Below are positions 45,273 through 55,367 of a stretch of DNA of 64,000 bases, piece by piece; position 1 is the stretch's first letter; each line of letters opens with the position of its first letter. Location: contig NZ_QEKQ01000002.1 in the NCBI RefSeq assembly GCF_003096655.1, positions 248,001 through 312,000 of the forward strand, given 5' to 3'. This stretch comes from Tamilnaduibacter salinus (GTDB taxonomy: Bacteria > Pseudomonadota > Gammaproteobacteria > Pseudomonadales > Oleiphilaceae). The notes beneath the pieces are model-generated. The model made no database searches, was not told where the DNA came from, and saw only the letters and a list, made by a program, of their open reading frames with translations. Position numbers and translations under genes: made by a program.

Positions 45273-46496
45273 TCAGGTGCTGAGCTGGTCCAGTCCTCGT
45301 GCGAGGTCCGTCTTGAGGTCGTCCAGCGACTCGAGCCCGACGGACAGGCGCACCAGATTCTCGGTAATCCCGGCCGCTTCCTTATCCTCCGGCGACAGCC
45401 TCCCGTGCGTTGTGGTCGCCGGGTGGGTGACGGTGGTTTTGACGTCGCCCAAGTTCGCCGTGATCGAAATCATCCGTGTTGCGTCCACCAATTGCCAGGC
45501 TTCATCACGACCGCCTTTCACCCGGAAAGACACGATACCGCCAAACCCGGACTGCTGTCGGGCCGCCAACGCATGTTGTGGGTGTGACGGGAGCCCGGCG
45601 TAGAACACTTCCTCGACCTCAGGACGCTGCTCCAGCCACTCGGCCAACGCTAACGCATTTTCGCAGTGAGCGCGCATACGAATTGGTAACGTTTCCAGCC
45701 CCTTGAGGAACACCCAGGCATTGAACGGACTCATGGTCGGCCCGGCCGAGCGCAGGAAGCCGTAGACCTCTTCCATGGTCTTGTCGTCACCAACCACGCA
45801 GCCGCCGACGCAACGCCCCTGCCCATCCAGATACTTGGTGGCCGAATGGATGATGATATCCGCGCCGTGCTCCAGCGGGCGTTGCAGGATTGGTGTGCAA
45901 AAGCAGTTATCCACAACGAACCACGCTCCCTGCTGCCGGGCAAGGTCCGAGATGAACGCCATGTCCGCCACTTCGCACAGCGGATTGGAGGGCGTTTCGA
46001 GAAACAGCATCTTCGTTTCAGGTCGGATGGCAGCTTGCCATTCCGCCTCGTCGGTCAGTCGAACGAAGGTGGTGCTGACCCCGAAACGTCCCAGGTATTT
46101 CTGGAGAAGCACGTTCGTGGTACCGAAAACACCACGGGAACACACCACATGGTCCCCGCTCTGGAGCAGCGCCATGCATGTGGCAAGGATCGCGGACATA
46201 CCGGAGGAAGTAGCGACCGCCCGTTCGCCACCTTCCATCGCCGCGATCCGTCGTTCGAAGCTTTGTACCGTCGGGTTAGTGAACCGGGAGTAGATGTTCC
46301 CCGGCTCGTCACCGGCAAAGCGGGCAGCCGCCTGGGCGGCACTGCCATAGATGAAGCTGGACGTTGGATAAATGGCGTCGCTGTGTTCGAGTTCCGGCGT
46401 TCGGTTCTGCCCCGCACGAAGCGCCAGCGTTTCGATGGACGCGCCCTGCATGTCGGACTCCGGAATCGTCGTTTGCTGGTATCGAATGCGGCTCAT
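45273..46496 (-). CDS. metZ: O-succinylhomoserine sulfhydrylase MetZ
   Basis: The 407-aa product is a PLP enzyme of the Cys/Met metabolism family. [22 protein letters not shown], the cofactor-binding S-x-x-M region [20 protein letters not shown], the aspartate-bearing VVDNCFCTP and the Schiff-base Lys (about 221) in [16 protein letters not shown] are all present. MetZ makes homocysteine directly from O-succinylhomoserine and sulfide, linking the sulfide from CysI to MetH. Choice of MetZ over MetB/MetC rests on the purF neighbour, as in Pseudomonas. ATG at 46496 is preferred to a GTG at 46520. Confidence 0.93.
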   Translation of the reverse strand: MSRIRYQQTTIPESDMQGASIETLALRAGQNRTPELEHSDAIYPTSSFIYGSAAQAAARFAGDEPGNIYSRFTNPTVQSFERRIAAMEGGERAVATSSGMSAILATCMALLQSGDHVVCSRGVFGTTNVLLQKYLGRFGVSTTFVRLTDEAEWQAAIRPETKMLFLETPSNPLCEVADMAFISDLARQQGAWFVVDNCFCTPILQRPLEHGADIIIHSATKYLDGQGRCVGGCVVGDDKTMEEVYGFLRSAGPTMSPFNAWVFLKGLETLPIRMRAHCENALALAEWLEQRPEVEEVFYAGLPSHPQHALAARQQSGFGGIVSFRVKGGRDEAWQLVDATRMISITANLGDVKTTVTHPATTTHGRLSPEDKEAAGITENLVRLSVGLESLDDLKTDLARGLDQLST

Positions 46497-46535
46497 GGCT
46501 GTCTCTCTCTCACCGGACACATGGCTATGGTGCCC

Positions 46536-48059
46536 TCAGTCATCATTGTGCAGGTCGATGACATCGCTGTCTTCGAGCGTATGGCGACTCTCGCGGCGTT
46601 CCTTGTTGTCGTCACTGCGTTCGCGCTCCAGTGCCGTCAGATAGTCCGAATGGACATCGCCGGTGATGTACTGACCATTGAATACTGATGTTTCCCACCC
46701 ATCGATGTCCGGATTCACATCGCTGACACACTGAATGAGATCGTCCAGATCCTGATAGAGCAACCAGTCCGCGCCGATCAGTTCCTGAATTTCTTCAATG
46801 GTCCGCCCATGCGCAATCAATTCGCTGGCCGCCGGCATATCAATGCCGTACACGTTCGGATAACGGACCGGCGGTGCGGCCGACGCAAAATACACCTTTT
46901 TCGCACCGGCATCACGGGCCATTTCGACGATTTCGTCACAGGTCGTTCCGCGAACGATGGAGTCATCCACGAGCATCACGTTCTTGTCGCGGAACTCGAG
47001 ATCAATCGGATTGAGCTTCTGACGGACCGACTTCTTGCGCATGGTCTGGCCCGGCATGATGAAGGTCCGGCCAATATAGCGGTTCTTGATGAACCCTTCC
47101 CGGAACTTCACACCCAGACAATGGGCCATCTGCATCGCCGAGGTGCGGCTGGTATCGGGAATCGGCATGACCACATCGATGTCATGATCGGGGCGCTCAC
47201 GCTGCACCTTGTCGGCCAGCGTTTCCCCCATCCGCAGGCGGGCCTTGTATACGGACACCTGATCGAGGATGGTATCCGGCCGTGCGAAGTACACATGCTC
47301 GAAAAGACACGGGTACAGACGCGGATCGTCCGCACACTGTTCGGTGTGCAGCGTGCCATCGGTTTCGATATAGATCGCCTCACCCGGCGCGATGTCCCGG
47401 ACCAGTTCAAAGCCGCCAGCGTTCAGCGCCACACTCTCCGACGCGATCATGTATTCGGTGCCCTCGTCCGTCTCGCGGACGCCATAACAGGCCGGTCGGA
47501 TACCATTGGGATCACGGAAACCAATCACGCCGTAGCCGGTGATCATTGCGATCACGGCATAGGCGCCCCGGCACCGCTTATGGACAGCACGAACCGCCGC
47601 GAACACATCATCCCGGGTCGGGTTCAGTTTGCCGATCGCCTGCAGTTCATGAGCAAAGACATTCAGCAGGACTTCAGAATCCGAGTTCGTATTGATGTGG
47701 CGAAGATCCGTCCGGAAAAGGTCCCGGCTCAGTTCGTCCGCGTTCGTGAGGTTGCCGTTGTGGGCGAGCGTGATGCCGTAGGGACTGTTCACATAAAAAG
47801 GCTGCGCTTCGGCGGAGCTGGAGCTGCCCGCGGTCGGGTAACGGACATGCCCGATCCCCACATTACCGACCAGCCCCTGCATGTGGCGGGTACGGAAAAC
47901 ATCCCGCACCAGCCCATTGTCCTTTCTCAGGAAAAAGCGGTTGTCTTCGTATGTCACGATGCCGGCAGCGTCCTGCCCCCGGTGCTGTAGAACCGTCAAC
48001 GCGTCATAGAGCGTCTGATTGACGTTCGAGGTGCTGACCAGACCGACAATGCCACACAT
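46536..48059 (-). CDS. purF: Amidophosphoribosyltransferase
   Basis: The 507-aa product performs the first step of purine synthesis. It begins MCGIVGLVS, so Cys2 becomes the N-terminal nucleophile of the glutaminase domain after Met removal; there is no propeptide. [20 protein letters not shown] belongs to that domain. The PRPP loop is [13 protein letters not shown] (about 361-373). The C-terminus is acidic. It lies 56 bases after cvpA, the classical cvpA-purF pairing. Confidence 0.97.
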   Translation of the reverse strand: MCGIVGLVSTSNVNQTLYDALTVLQHRGQDAAGIVTYEDNRFFLRKDNGLVRDVFRTRHMQGLVGNVGIGHVRYPTAGSSSSAEAQPFYVNSPYGITLAHNGNLTNADELSRDLFRTDLRHINTNSDSEVLLNVFAHELQAIGKLNPTRDDVFAAVRAVHKRCRGAYAVIAMITGYGVIGFRDPNGIRPACYGVRETDEGTEYMIASESVALNAGGFELVRDIAPGEAIYIETDGTLHTEQCADDPRLYPCLFEHVYFARPDTILDQVSVYKARLRMGETLADKVQRERPDHDIDVVMPIPDTSRTSAMQMAHCLGVKFREGFIKNRYIGRTFIMPGQTMRKKSVRQKLNPIDLEFRDKNVMLVDDSIVRGTTCDEIVEMARDAGAKKVYFASAAPPVRYPNVYGIDMPAASELIAHGRTIEEIQELIGADWLLYQDLDDLIQCVSDVNPDIDGWETSVFNGQYITGDVHSDYLTALERERSDDNKERRESRHTLEDSDVIDLHNDD

Positions 48060-48115
48060 TGATTGACTGTTTCTCCTGCAGTTGTTGCTGCCCGATGCGG
48101 GGATCGGGCGTGTAC

Positions 48116-48661
48116 TCAGGTCTGCTGCTCGCCGGTTTTACCGGACGCCGTTTCCGGCCCCGGCTCCGGGCCCAGCAGTCGCTCGAATTCATCTCCCAGC
48201 ATTCGCCGGGACCAGGACTCGACCAGCGCCAGCCGGTCAATCATGATCGACTGCTGCCACCATGCCCCCTGGGACAGCGGCGTATACCGTGTCAGTGCGA
48301 TCGCAACGATCACAACGATAAGGCCACGAAGCAGCCCGAACCCCATGCCCAGCACCCGATCCGTCGGCGACAGCCCGGTCGCCCTGACCAAGTGACCGAT
48401 CAGGTTATTGATGACGGCGCCAACAATCAGGGTACCAAAAAACAGAATGGCAAATGCGGCCACCAGCCGTACCAGAGGCGTTTCCACGGTACCCTGCAGG
48501 AGGGTCTGCATCTGGGGATGGAACGTGCGCGCAATCAGGAAGGCAGCCACCCACGTCACCAATGATAGCGCCTCGCGGACGAACCCGCGTTTCAGGCTGA
48601 TCACGGTTGAGACGGCAATGATCGCAATGATGACCCAGTCAATCCAGATCAGCGCTTCCAT
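48116..48661 (-). CDS. cvpA: CvpA family membrane protein
   Basis: The 181-aa product has four membrane spans: the first begins [20 protein letters not shown], then [20 protein letters not shown], and [20 protein letters not shown] ends the core. The C-terminal 40 residues are polar. CvpA is needed for colicin V production in E. coli and has been linked to bile and envelope stress; its molecular role is open. The gene precedes purF on the same strand, as in many Proteobacteria. Confidence 0.92.
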   Translation of the reverse strand: MEALIWIDWVIIAIIAVSTVISLKRGFVREALSLVTWVAAFLIARTFHPQMQTLLQGTVETPLVRLVAAFAILFFGTLIVGAVINNLIGHLVRATGLSPTDRVLGMGFGLLRGLIVVIVAIALTRYTPLSQGAWWQQSIMIDRLALVESWSRRMLGDEFERLLGPEPGPETASGKTGEQQT

Positions 48662-48749
48662 CAGGCACTCGGCTGCATGCTGAGAAAGGACGCGATTCTA
48701 GCAGGATCACCAGCAACACTAAAGCAGACGCCGGCGCCATCACGCCGGC

Positions 48750-49436
48750 TCACTGATCGCCCTGAATCACCAGGCTGTTGACGGAAAAGGCCTCGTCCAG
48801 CGACTGTTTCGCTTCCTTCGCCATGGCCTCACTGGCAAAGGGTCCGGAGAAGACCCGGGTCAGCGTCGTCCCCCCGCGCTCGATCTGCTGGAGATGGGCG
48901 TCGTATCCGGCTTCGCGGATGCGATCCCGCATGCCCGTCGCGTTACCACGGTTGCCAAAACTACCGAGCTGGACGAGCCAGCCCCCTTCGAGAACCTCGC
49001 TGAATTCACTGGCCGATGCAGATGCCTGCTGAGCGCTGGATTCCGGTCCCGCAGCGCCACCCTCCGAATCCGGAGAGTCGACTGAGTCGGTGTCTGAAGT
49101 GCCGGCGACGTTTTCAGAAGCCGCCACCGTCTCCGATGCCGGTTCTCCGGAAGCCGGTTCGCCGTCATCACCGGATTCCGGCGTCTCGGGGAGCGCCTCT
49201 TTCGCCGGGCGCTCCTCCAGTTTGAAATCCGGCGGCTCTTTGGCAGAAGAGGTCGTATTGGCGGTGTCCGATGAATCGCCAGGCTGAGAGACTTCCGGAA
49301 AATCGGGCTCCTCCGGAATATCGACGGCCTGGGTCGTCCGCTCCTGACGGGGTTCATCAAACAGCATCGGCACAAATATGACCGCCAGGGAAATCAGCAC
49401 GAGAGCCCCGACAACTCGCTGTTTCAGTCCGTCCAA
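48750..49436 (-). CDS. dedD: DedD-like SPOR domain protein
   Basis: The 228-aa product has a cytoplasmic start (MDGLKQRVVGALVLISLAVI) with one membrane span (about 8-24), a long acidic Pro/Ser/Glu linker, and a C-terminal SPOR domain (about 150-225; WLVQLGSFGNRGNATGMRDR). SPOR domains bind denuded glycan strands at the septum. DedD takes part in cell constriction. Its position between folC and cvpA matches Pseudomonas and E. coli. Confidence 0.9.
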   Translation of the reverse strand: MDGLKQRVVGALVLISLAVIFVPMLFDEPRQERTTQAVDIPEEPDFPEVSQPGDSSDTANTTSSAKEPPDFKLEERPAKEALPETPESGDDGEPASGEPASETVAASENVAGTSDTDSVDSPDSEGGAAGPESSAQQASASASEFSEVLEGGWLVQLGSFGNRGNATGMRDRIREAGYDAHLQQIERGGTTLTRVFSGPFASEAMAKEAKQSLDEAFSVNSLVIQGDQ

Positions 49437-49524
49437 AACGTTCGACCTCTACCCATCTCCGTGTATCCTGATACTAACCCTCCGGGTGATCGCCCGCCAA
49501 GTGACGGTCCCGTAAGCACCCTCA

Positions 49525-50784
49525 TCAGTGTCGGTCGAGCCACGCTCTGGCTTCCGCTACCGTGTAGAAGGAACCGAAGACGATCACCTCGTCACCGGGG
49601 GAAGCGCCCTTCATAGCCGCGCTCAACGCATCACCAACGGAATCGCAGCAATGCATTGGGGCTGACACCCGGCCTCGCCCCCGGGCTTCCAGCGCAGCGG
49701 CTGGGAGAGCCCGGGGACCTCGAAGTGAGGCCAGATACCACACGTCAACGGCGTTAGCCAGCGCTTCCATGACACCACCGGAATCCTTGTCTTCCAGCCC
49801 GGCATATATGGCGTAGCGCCGGCCGCGACAGGGCATGCGGTGAAGCCGGTCCGCCAGCCAGCGAGCGGCATCGGGATTGTGCCCAACGTCAAGAATCACC
49901 GCCGGTGCGCCTGAACGAACTTCAAATCGGCCGGGAACGACCGTTTGCGCCAGGGAGGCGCTGATCGAATCGTCCCGGATTTCCGGCTCGATCAGCCAGG
50001 TGGCCTGTACCGCCGCCGCCAGGCTCTGCTCGGGGAGACCACGATCAGGCAGAGCAACCCGGCGGGCACCGTCCGCATCAATCACTTCGAGTCGTTCGCC
50101 GTCGCGCTCGATCCGATAGGCCTCGCCATGCCGGTACAACGAGACGCCCTGCGCCCTTGCCTGGTTCACCACCGACCGGGGTGGTTCCAGCTCCGCACAG
50201 ATCGCCACGCCACCGGCCCGGAGCACACCGGCCTTCTCATAACCAATCGTTTCACGGTCGTTGCCAAGCCAGGCCGTGTGATCAAGCCCCACGGAAGTGA
50301 TGACCGCCATGTTTGGATCGAGCGCGTTGACGGCGTCCAATCGACCGCCCAGACCCACTTCAAGCAGCCAGTTCTGGCTGCCAGCTTCTTCGAAAGCCAC
50401 AAACGCAGCCAGTGTCCCGAACTCAAAGTACGTCAGGCTGACCGAACCGCGCGCCGACTCGACCCGCTCAAAGGCGCGGACAATCCGGGCATCGTCCAGC
50501 TCCTGACCGTCGATACGGATGCGTTCGTTGTACCGCTCGATATGGGGGGAGGTGTAGGCGGCGACCGTCTGACCCGCATCACGGAGTATGGACTCAAGCG
50601 CCGCAATGGTGCTGCCCTTGCCGTTCGTGCCGGCGACGGTGATGATCCGCGCGCTGGGCGGCTTTGGGAACAGGCGACGGAGGACCAGCAGGACGCGATC
50701 AAGCCCAAGCTCGATCTCGACCGGGTGACGGTGCTCCAGTGCCGCGAGCCACGACTCAAGCGTGGCACCAGTGTTACTCGTCAC
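49525..50784 (-). CDS. folC: Bifunctional folylpolyglutamate/dihydrofolate synthase
   Basis: The 419-aa product adds glutamate to folates. Its ATP loop is [18 protein letters not shown], the Mur-ligase-like [12 protein letters not shown] follows, and the substrate region contains [20 protein letters not shown] and [21 protein letters not shown]. The C-terminal part has [20 protein letters not shown] take GTG at 50784 as the start, overlapping accD by 11 bases; the longer frame from 50838 would lie deep inside accD. The polyglutamylated folate serves MetH. Confidence 0.9.
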   Translation of the reverse strand: MTSNTGATLESWLAALEHRHPVEIELGLDRVLLVLRRLFPKPPSARIITVAGTNGKGSTIAALESILRDAGQTVAAYTSPHIERYNERIRIDGQELDDARIVRAFERVESARGSVSLTYFEFGTLAAFVAFEEAGSQNWLLEVGLGGRLDAVNALDPNMAVITSVGLDHTAWLGNDRETIGYEKAGVLRAGGVAICAELEPPRSVVNQARAQGVSLYRHGEAYRIERDGERLEVIDADGARRVALPDRGLPEQSLAAAVQATWLIEPEIRDDSISASLAQTVVPGRFEVRSGAPAVILDVGHNPDAARWLADRLHRMPCRGRRYAIYAGLEDKDSGGVMEALANAVDVWYLASLRGPRALPAAALEARGRGRVSAPMHCCDSVGDALSAAMKGASPGDEVIVFGSFYTVAEARAWLDRH

Positions 50785-51709
50785 TCTCAGCCTGGGCGTC
50801 CGGTTCGGCCGGGGTGACCGCGGGCTCACCCTCCTCATCGTCGATCACAGGCGGCTCCGCTCCTGTGAACTTCGCCAGTTGGCGGGCGATGGTCGCACGC
50901 ATGTCGTGACGGGAGACGATCATGTCCACTGCGCCGTGCTCCAGCAGAAACTCACTGCGTTGAAACCCCTCCGGCAGCTTTTCGCGCACCGTCTGTTCAA
51001 TGACGCGCGGGCCAGCGAACCCGATCAGGGCGTAGGGTTCGGCAACGTTAAGATCTCCCAGCATGGCGAGACTGGCCGACACCCCCCCAAAAACGGGGTC
51101 GGTCAACACGGAAATGAACGGAATCCCCTCTTCCCGGAGACGTTCCAGAGCGGCGGCGGTCTTGGCCATCTGCATCAGGGACAGAATGGCTTCCTGCATG
51201 CGGGCTCCGCCACTGGCCGAAAAACAGACCAGGGGAATACGCTCTTCCAGAGCGACATTGGCGGCGCGAACGAACTTCTCACCAACGACCTGCCCCATGG
51301 AGCCGCCCAGGAAACTGAACTCGAAAGCGCACGCCACGAGCGGCACATCGAGGGTTTTCCCCCGCATGGCGATCAGGGCGTCTTTCTCACCGGTGTTCTT
51401 CTGGTTCTGACTCAGGCGTTCCTTGTAACGCTTGCTGTCCTTGAACTTCAGTCGGTCCCAGGGTTCAAGCTCCGCCGCGATTTCCTCCCGGCCTTCCGGG
51501 TCAAGAAACAGCTCAAGACGATGCCGCGCGCTGATGCGAAGATGATGGCTGCACTTGGGACACACATCGAGATTCTTGTCCAACTCCGGCTTGTAAAGGA
51601 AACCGCCACACTTGGGGCACTTTTTCCAGAGGCCTTCCGGCACACTGCTGCGTTGCTTCGCATCCGACCGGATGCTTCCCGGCATGATCTTATCCAGCCA
51701 GTTACTCAT
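50774..51709 (-). CDS. accD: Acetyl-CoA carboxylase carboxyltransferase beta subunit
   Basis: The 311-aa product carries an N-terminal zinc ribbon (Cys31, Cys34, Cys50, Cys53 in KKCPKCGGF and [10 protein letters not shown]) and the crotonase-like carboxyltransferase domain ([20 protein letters not shown] and [19 protein letters not shown]). With AccA it transfers CO2 from biotin to acetyl-CoA. The C-terminal 25 residues are acidic and variable. It lies 24 bases after trpA and is followed by folC with overlap, the usual accD-folC pairing. Confidence 0.96.
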   Translation of the reverse strand: MSNWLDKIMPGSIRSDAKQRSSVPEGLWKKCPKCGGFLYKPELDKNLDVCPKCSHHLRISARHRLELFLDPEGREEIAAELEPWDRLKFKDSKRYKERLSQNQKNTGEKDALIAMRGKTLDVPLVACAFEFSFLGGSMGQVVGEKFVRAANVALEERIPLVCFSASGGARMQEAILSLMQMAKTAAALERLREEGIPFISVLTDPVFGGVSASLAMLGDLNVAEPYALIGFAGPRVIEQTVREKLPEGFQRSEFLLEHGAVDMIVSRHDMRATIARQLAKFTGAEPPVIDDEEGEPAVTPAEPDAQAESDE

Positions 51710-51733
51710 GGTCGCTTCCCGTCCGGTTGTCGG

Positions 51734-52549
51734 TCACTGACTTGCCCGAGCGTCCAGCGCCTCGCGCATCGGGCGCAGTCGTTCATCCAGCGCCCGGTGG
51801 AGGGCGTCAGGATCCGTCTGATGCTCTGCAATTGTATTCACCAGCACGCTGCCGACAATAACACCATCGGCTACCCGGCCGACCGATGCGGCGGAGTCGG
51901 CATCCCGGATACCAAACCCGACGGCCACGGGAAGGTCCGTCAGGCGGCGGATTCGCTCCACGTTCTTCGACACATCGTCCACATCGAGACCAGCCGCGCC
52001 AGTCACTCCCTTGAAGGAAACATAGTAGATATAACCGGACCCGTGGCCACTAATCGCACTGACCCGATCATCGGTGGTCGTGGGTGCCAGAAGGAAAATA
52101 GCGTCCAGTCCCGCATTCCGGAACAGTGGCGCCACGTCGGCGGCCTCCTCTGGAGGCAAGTCGACGGTCAGCACGCCGTCCACTCCCGCCTCACGGGCTC
52201 TGGCGGCAAACGTCTCGTAGCCCATGGCTTCCATCGGATTGAGATATCCCATCAGCACGACCGGCGTGTCCGGATCGTCCTCACGGAACTGCTCAACCAT
52301 ACCCAGTACCTGCCGCAGCGATGTGCCATGGACCAGCGCACGCTCACAGGCCTGCTGGATGACAGGGCCATCGGCCATCGGGTCCGAGAATGGCACTCCA
52401 AGCTCCAGAATGTCCGCACCGGAAGCCACCAGACGGTGCATGATGGCAACGGTACTGTCCGGGTGGGGGTCACCCGCTGTAATGAAGGGAATCAGGGCCT
52501 TACGGCCCTGTTCACGAAGGGATTGCAGTCGTTGCTGGATTCGGCTCAT
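51734..52549 (-). CDS. trpA: Tryptophan synthase alpha subunit
   Basis: The 271-aa TIM barrel cleaves indole-3-glycerol phosphate. The catalytic acids are Glu49 ([10 protein letters not shown]) and Asp60 ([10 protein letters not shown]). [35 protein letters not shown] and [15 protein letters not shown] are in place. It follows trpB by 21 bases and precedes accD by 24 bases, so the tryptophan and fatty-acid genes share a transcript. Confidence 0.97.
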   Translation of the reverse strand: MSRIQQRLQSLREQGRKALIPFITAGDPHPDSTVAIMHRLVASGADILELGVPFSDPMADGPVIQQACERALVHGTSLRQVLGMVEQFREDDPDTPVVLMGYLNPMEAMGYETFAARAREAGVDGVLTVDLPPEEAADVAPLFRNAGLDAIFLLAPTTTDDRVSAISGHGSGYIYYVSFKGVTGAAGLDVDDVSKNVERIRRLTDLPVAVGFGIRDADSAASVGRVADGVIVGSVLVNTIAEHQTDPDALHRALDERLRPMREALDARASQ

Positions 52550-52570
52550 TCGTTCTCCTGACTGGCGCGT

Positions 52571-53791
52571 TCAGACGTCGATGCCGTCGATTCGGGCCAT
52601 GGTATTGATGTCCTTGTCGCCACGGCCGGATATGTTGATGACCAGATTCTGATCCGGACTCATCCCGGCCGCCATCTTCAGTGCGTACGCCACAGCGTGA
52701 GCCGTTTCGAGCGCCGGCATGACGCCCTCGGTGCGCGTCAGGCGCCGGAACCCGGCCAGCGCTTCCTCATCGGTGACCGAGACATACTCGGCCCGACCGA
52801 CGTCCTTCAACCAGCTGTGCTCCGGGCCGACACCCGGATAGTCCAGTCCCGCGCTCACCGAGTGGGTACCGGCAATCTGGCCGTTCTCATCTTCCATCAG
52901 GTAGGTACGATTGCCGTGCAGCACCCCCGGACGACCGGCGCTGAGCGGCGCCGCATGCTGGCCGGTCTCGATCCCGTAACCACCGGCTTCCACGCCGATC
53001 ATGCGCACGTCCTCATCGAGGATGAATGGATAGAACATGCCAATGGCGTTGGAACCGCCGCCCACGCAGGCGAGGACGGCATCGGGAAGCTGGCCGGTCT
53101 TCTCCAGACTCTGGCGGCGGGTTTCACGGCCAATCACTGACTGAAAATCCCGTACCAGCAGCGGATAGGGATGGGGACCGGCAACCGTGCCGATAATATA
53201 GAAGGTGTCATCCACATTCGTGACCCAGTCGCGCATCGCCTCGTTCATGGCGTCCTTGAGCGTTCGGGTGCCGCTGGTCACCGAGTGCACCTCGGCGCCG
53301 AGCAGCTTCATCCGGTACACATTGACCGATTGCCGCTCGATGTCTTCCGCACCCATGAACACATGACACTCGAGCCCCAGTCGCGCGCAGACAGTGGCGG
53401 TAGCGACGCCATGCTGCCCAGCGCCGGTCTCGGCAATAATCCGCTTCTTGCCGAGAAAGCTCGCCAGCAACGCCTGTCCGATCGTATTGTTGATCTTGTG
53501 GGCGCCCGTGTGGTTCAGATCCTCACGCTTGAGCCAGATTCTGGCTCCGCCGATCTCACTCGTCAGGCGCTCTGCCAGGTAGAGTGGCGTCGGGCGCCCG
53601 ACGTAGTCCTTCAGCTCTTCATCAAAGCGCGCCAGGAATTCAGGATCCTTGCGCAGCTTCATATACTCTTGCTCAAGCTGCGCCAGAGAGTCCATCAGCG
53701 TCTCGGAAACAAAACGGCCACCATAGACCCCAAAATGTCCCCGCTGATCCGGGAGCTCACTGAGCATTGCTTCTGTCAGTTTTACCGACAC
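52571..53791 (-). CDS. trpB: Tryptophan synthase beta subunit
   Basis: The 406-aa PLP enzyme joins indole and serine. Lys99 in [18 protein letters not shown] binds the cofactor; [33 protein letters not shown] and [13 protein letters not shown] are present. The start is GTG at 53791, preceded by GAGGTG at about 5 bases and lying 35 bases inside trpF, so translation is coupled. An ATG at 53767 has no good ribosome site. In P. aeruginosa trpAB is elsewhere with trpI; here the trpF-trpB-trpA order is kept with truA and accD, as in many other Proteobacteria. Confidence 0.96.
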   Translation of the reverse strand: MSVKLTEAMLSELPDQRGHFGVYGGRFVSETLMDSLAQLEQEYMKLRKDPEFLARFDEELKDYVGRPTPLYLAERLTSEIGGARIWLKREDLNHTGAHKINNTIGQALLASFLGKKRIIAETGAGQHGVATATVCARLGLECHVFMGAEDIERQSVNVYRMKLLGAEVHSVTSGTRTLKDAMNEAMRDWVTNVDDTFYIIGTVAGPHPYPLLVRDFQSVIGRETRRQSLEKTGQLPDAVLACVGGGSNAIGMFYPFILDEDVRMIGVEAGGYGIETGQHAAPLSAGRPGVLHGNRTYLMEDENGQIAGTHSVSAGLDYPGVGPEHSWLKDVGRAEYVSVTDEEALAGFRRLTRTEGVMPALETAHAVAYALKMAAGMSPDQNLVINISGRGDKDINTMARIDGIDV

Positions 53792-54404
53792 GATTCACCT
53801 CGTTGATAAAATCAACAACCCGTTTCGGGTCCTTGATGCCCTTGTCGCGTTCCACACCACCACTGACATCGACGCCCCAGGGCGCCACACGCGCAATAGC
53901 GGCGGCCACGTTAGCAGAAGTCAAACCACCGGCCAATATGACCGGCATCGGGCGTTCCGGCGGGATCAGGGACCAGTCAAAGGTTTCGCCGGTTCCGCCG
54001 TAACGTTCCGGAGAATACGCATCCACAAGCATCCCGGATCCGCCGGCGTACTGCCGGAATGCTGAACCCAGATCCGTACTGTCACGCATACGGATGGCTT
54101 TCATCCAGCGCCGCCGGAATTGGTCGCAGAACGACGGCGATTCGTCACCGTGAAACTGAAGCAGGTCCAGGGGAACCGACGCCAGGGTCTCGCGGACCTC
54201 GGATTCCGTCGGGTTGACGAATAGTCCGGTCACGGTCACGAACGCCGGCGTGGCCGCCACGACCGCCCTGGCCTGTTCGAGTGTGACGGCACGGGGGCTG
54301 GGTTCATAAAACACCAACCCGATGGCATCGGCTCCCGCCCTGGCGGCAGCCCGGGCATCCTCGGGGCGAGTCACACCACAGATTTTAACGCGTGTTGACG
54401 GCAT
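53757..54404 (-). CDS. trpF: Phosphoribosylanthranilate isomerase
   Basis: The 215-aa TIM-barrel product carries the catalytic Cys in [12 protein letters not shown] (residue 9) and the general acid Asp in [29 protein letters not shown] and [17 protein letters not shown] bind the phosphate. ATG at 54404 follows GGGAG by 5 bases; an earlier TTG would lie in truA. Its 3' end overlaps trpB by 35 bases. Confidence 0.95.
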   Translation of the reverse strand: MPSTRVKICGVTRPEDARAAARAGADAIGLVFYEPSPRAVTLEQARAVVAATPAFVTVTGLFVNPTESEVRETLASVPLDLLQFHGDESPSFCDQFRRRWMKAIRMRDSTDLGSAFRQYAGGSGMLVDAYSPERYGGTGETFDWSLIPPERPMPVILAGGLTSANVAAAIARVAPWGVDVSGGVERDKGIKDPKRVVDFINEVNRVGKTDRSNAQ

Positions 54405-54424
54405 GCGGTCTCCCGATTCCGCGA

Positions 54425-55273
54425 TCAACATAGTCTGTCCACTGGCGACAGAAACGCCGGTCCAACTGGCAGGTCTGGCAGCCCGAATCCGGGCGGATAC
54501 GTCACCTCCACCATGTGGAGCCCCTGAGCCGGTGCGGTCATACCTCCCTGGCGACGGTCCCGCGCTTCCAGTATCTCATGAATCCAGTCCGGCTGCCGGT
54601 GACCGCTCCCGACCGCCATCAGCGATCCCGCAAGATTCCTGACCATATGATGAACAAACGCATTGGCGGTGACATCCAGCTCGACAAAAGGTCCTGACCG
54701 ACGCACGGCAATCGCATGGATATTCCGGAAAGGGGTCCGCGACTGACAGCCCGCTGCCCGGAACGTACTGAAATCGTGCTCACCCACGAGCACCTGTGCG
54801 GCGTCATTCATGGCCGCCGCATCCATTGGCCGAAACGTCCAGGCCACCTGATGGCGAAGTAACGCGGGCCGCACCGGGTGACTGTAGATCACGTACCGAT
54901 AGCGACGAGCGGTCGCGGAGTGGCGAGCGTGAAAATCCTGACTCACAGGCCCGGCCCAGCGCACGGACACGGAGGAAGGCAGATTGGTGTTGATGCCCAT
55001 GACCCAGGATCGTTGCGAGCGACGTGCCTGGGTGTCGAAGTGCACAACCTGAGCGCAGGCATGGACGCCGGCATCCGTTCGACCGGCGCATACCGGAATA
55101 ACGGGTTCATTCGCGACACGACTGGCGGCCGCACGGACCTCCGCCTCGACTGACGGCACGCCGGGTTGCTGCATCTGCCAGCCATGATAGGCCGCCCCGT
55201 CATACTCAACGATCAGGGCCACACGGCCCGGCCCGACAGAGAGGGCTTCTGACGGTGGTTCTGGGAAGGACAA
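54425..55273 (-). CDS. truA: tRNA pseudouridine(38-40) synthase
   Basis: The 282-aa product modifies uridines 38-40 in the anticodon arm. The catalytic Asp67 is in [40 protein letters not shown] and [17 protein letters not shown] are the other conserved blocks. The N-terminal 15 residues before the core are slightly longer than in E. coli. It follows fimV by about 95 bases with a hairpin between. trpF begins 20 bases after its stop. Confidence 0.96.
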   Translation of the reverse strand: MSFPEPPSEALSVGPGRVALIVEYDGAAYHGWQMQQPGVPSVEAEVRAAASRVANEPVIPVCAGRTDAGVHACAQVVHFDTQARRSQRSWVMGINTNLPSSVSVRWAGPVSQDFHARHSATARRYRYVIYSHPVRPALLRHQVAWTFRPMDAAAMNDAAQVLVGEHDFSTFRAAGCQSRTPFRNIHAIAVRRSGPFVELDVTANAFVHHMVRNLAGSLMAVGSGHRQPDWIHEILEARDRRQGGMTAPAQGLHMVEVTYPPGFGLPDLPVGPAFLSPVDRLC

Positions 55274-55317
55274 ATCGGGTTCCGTTATCAGGATTCAGTG
55301 GGCCATAAACGACAATA

Positions 55318-55346
55318 CCGCCGACGCCAGAACTGGCGGTCGGCGG
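55318..55346 (-). terminator. Hairpin between fimV and truA
   Basis: CCGCCGACGCCAG (55318-55330) pairs with CTGGCGGTCGGCGG (55333-55346) with one bulged base and a very short loop. On the minus strand it lies about 22 bases after the fimV stop and about 45 bases before truA. The tail (TATTGTCG) is only weakly T-rich, so it may attenuate rather than fully stop transcription. Confidence 0.55.
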
Positions 55347-55367
55347 CGTTGATTTCATTCTACCCGA

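Noticed and set aside
46809-47990. Plus-strand 393-codon frame opposite purF
   Set aside because: Lies wholly within purF, no family resemblance and no ribosome site.
50762-52561. Plus-strand 599-codon frame opposite accD and trpA
   Set aside because: Although long, it is antisense to two certain genes and shows no domain; His/Gln-rich bias is typical of such shadows.
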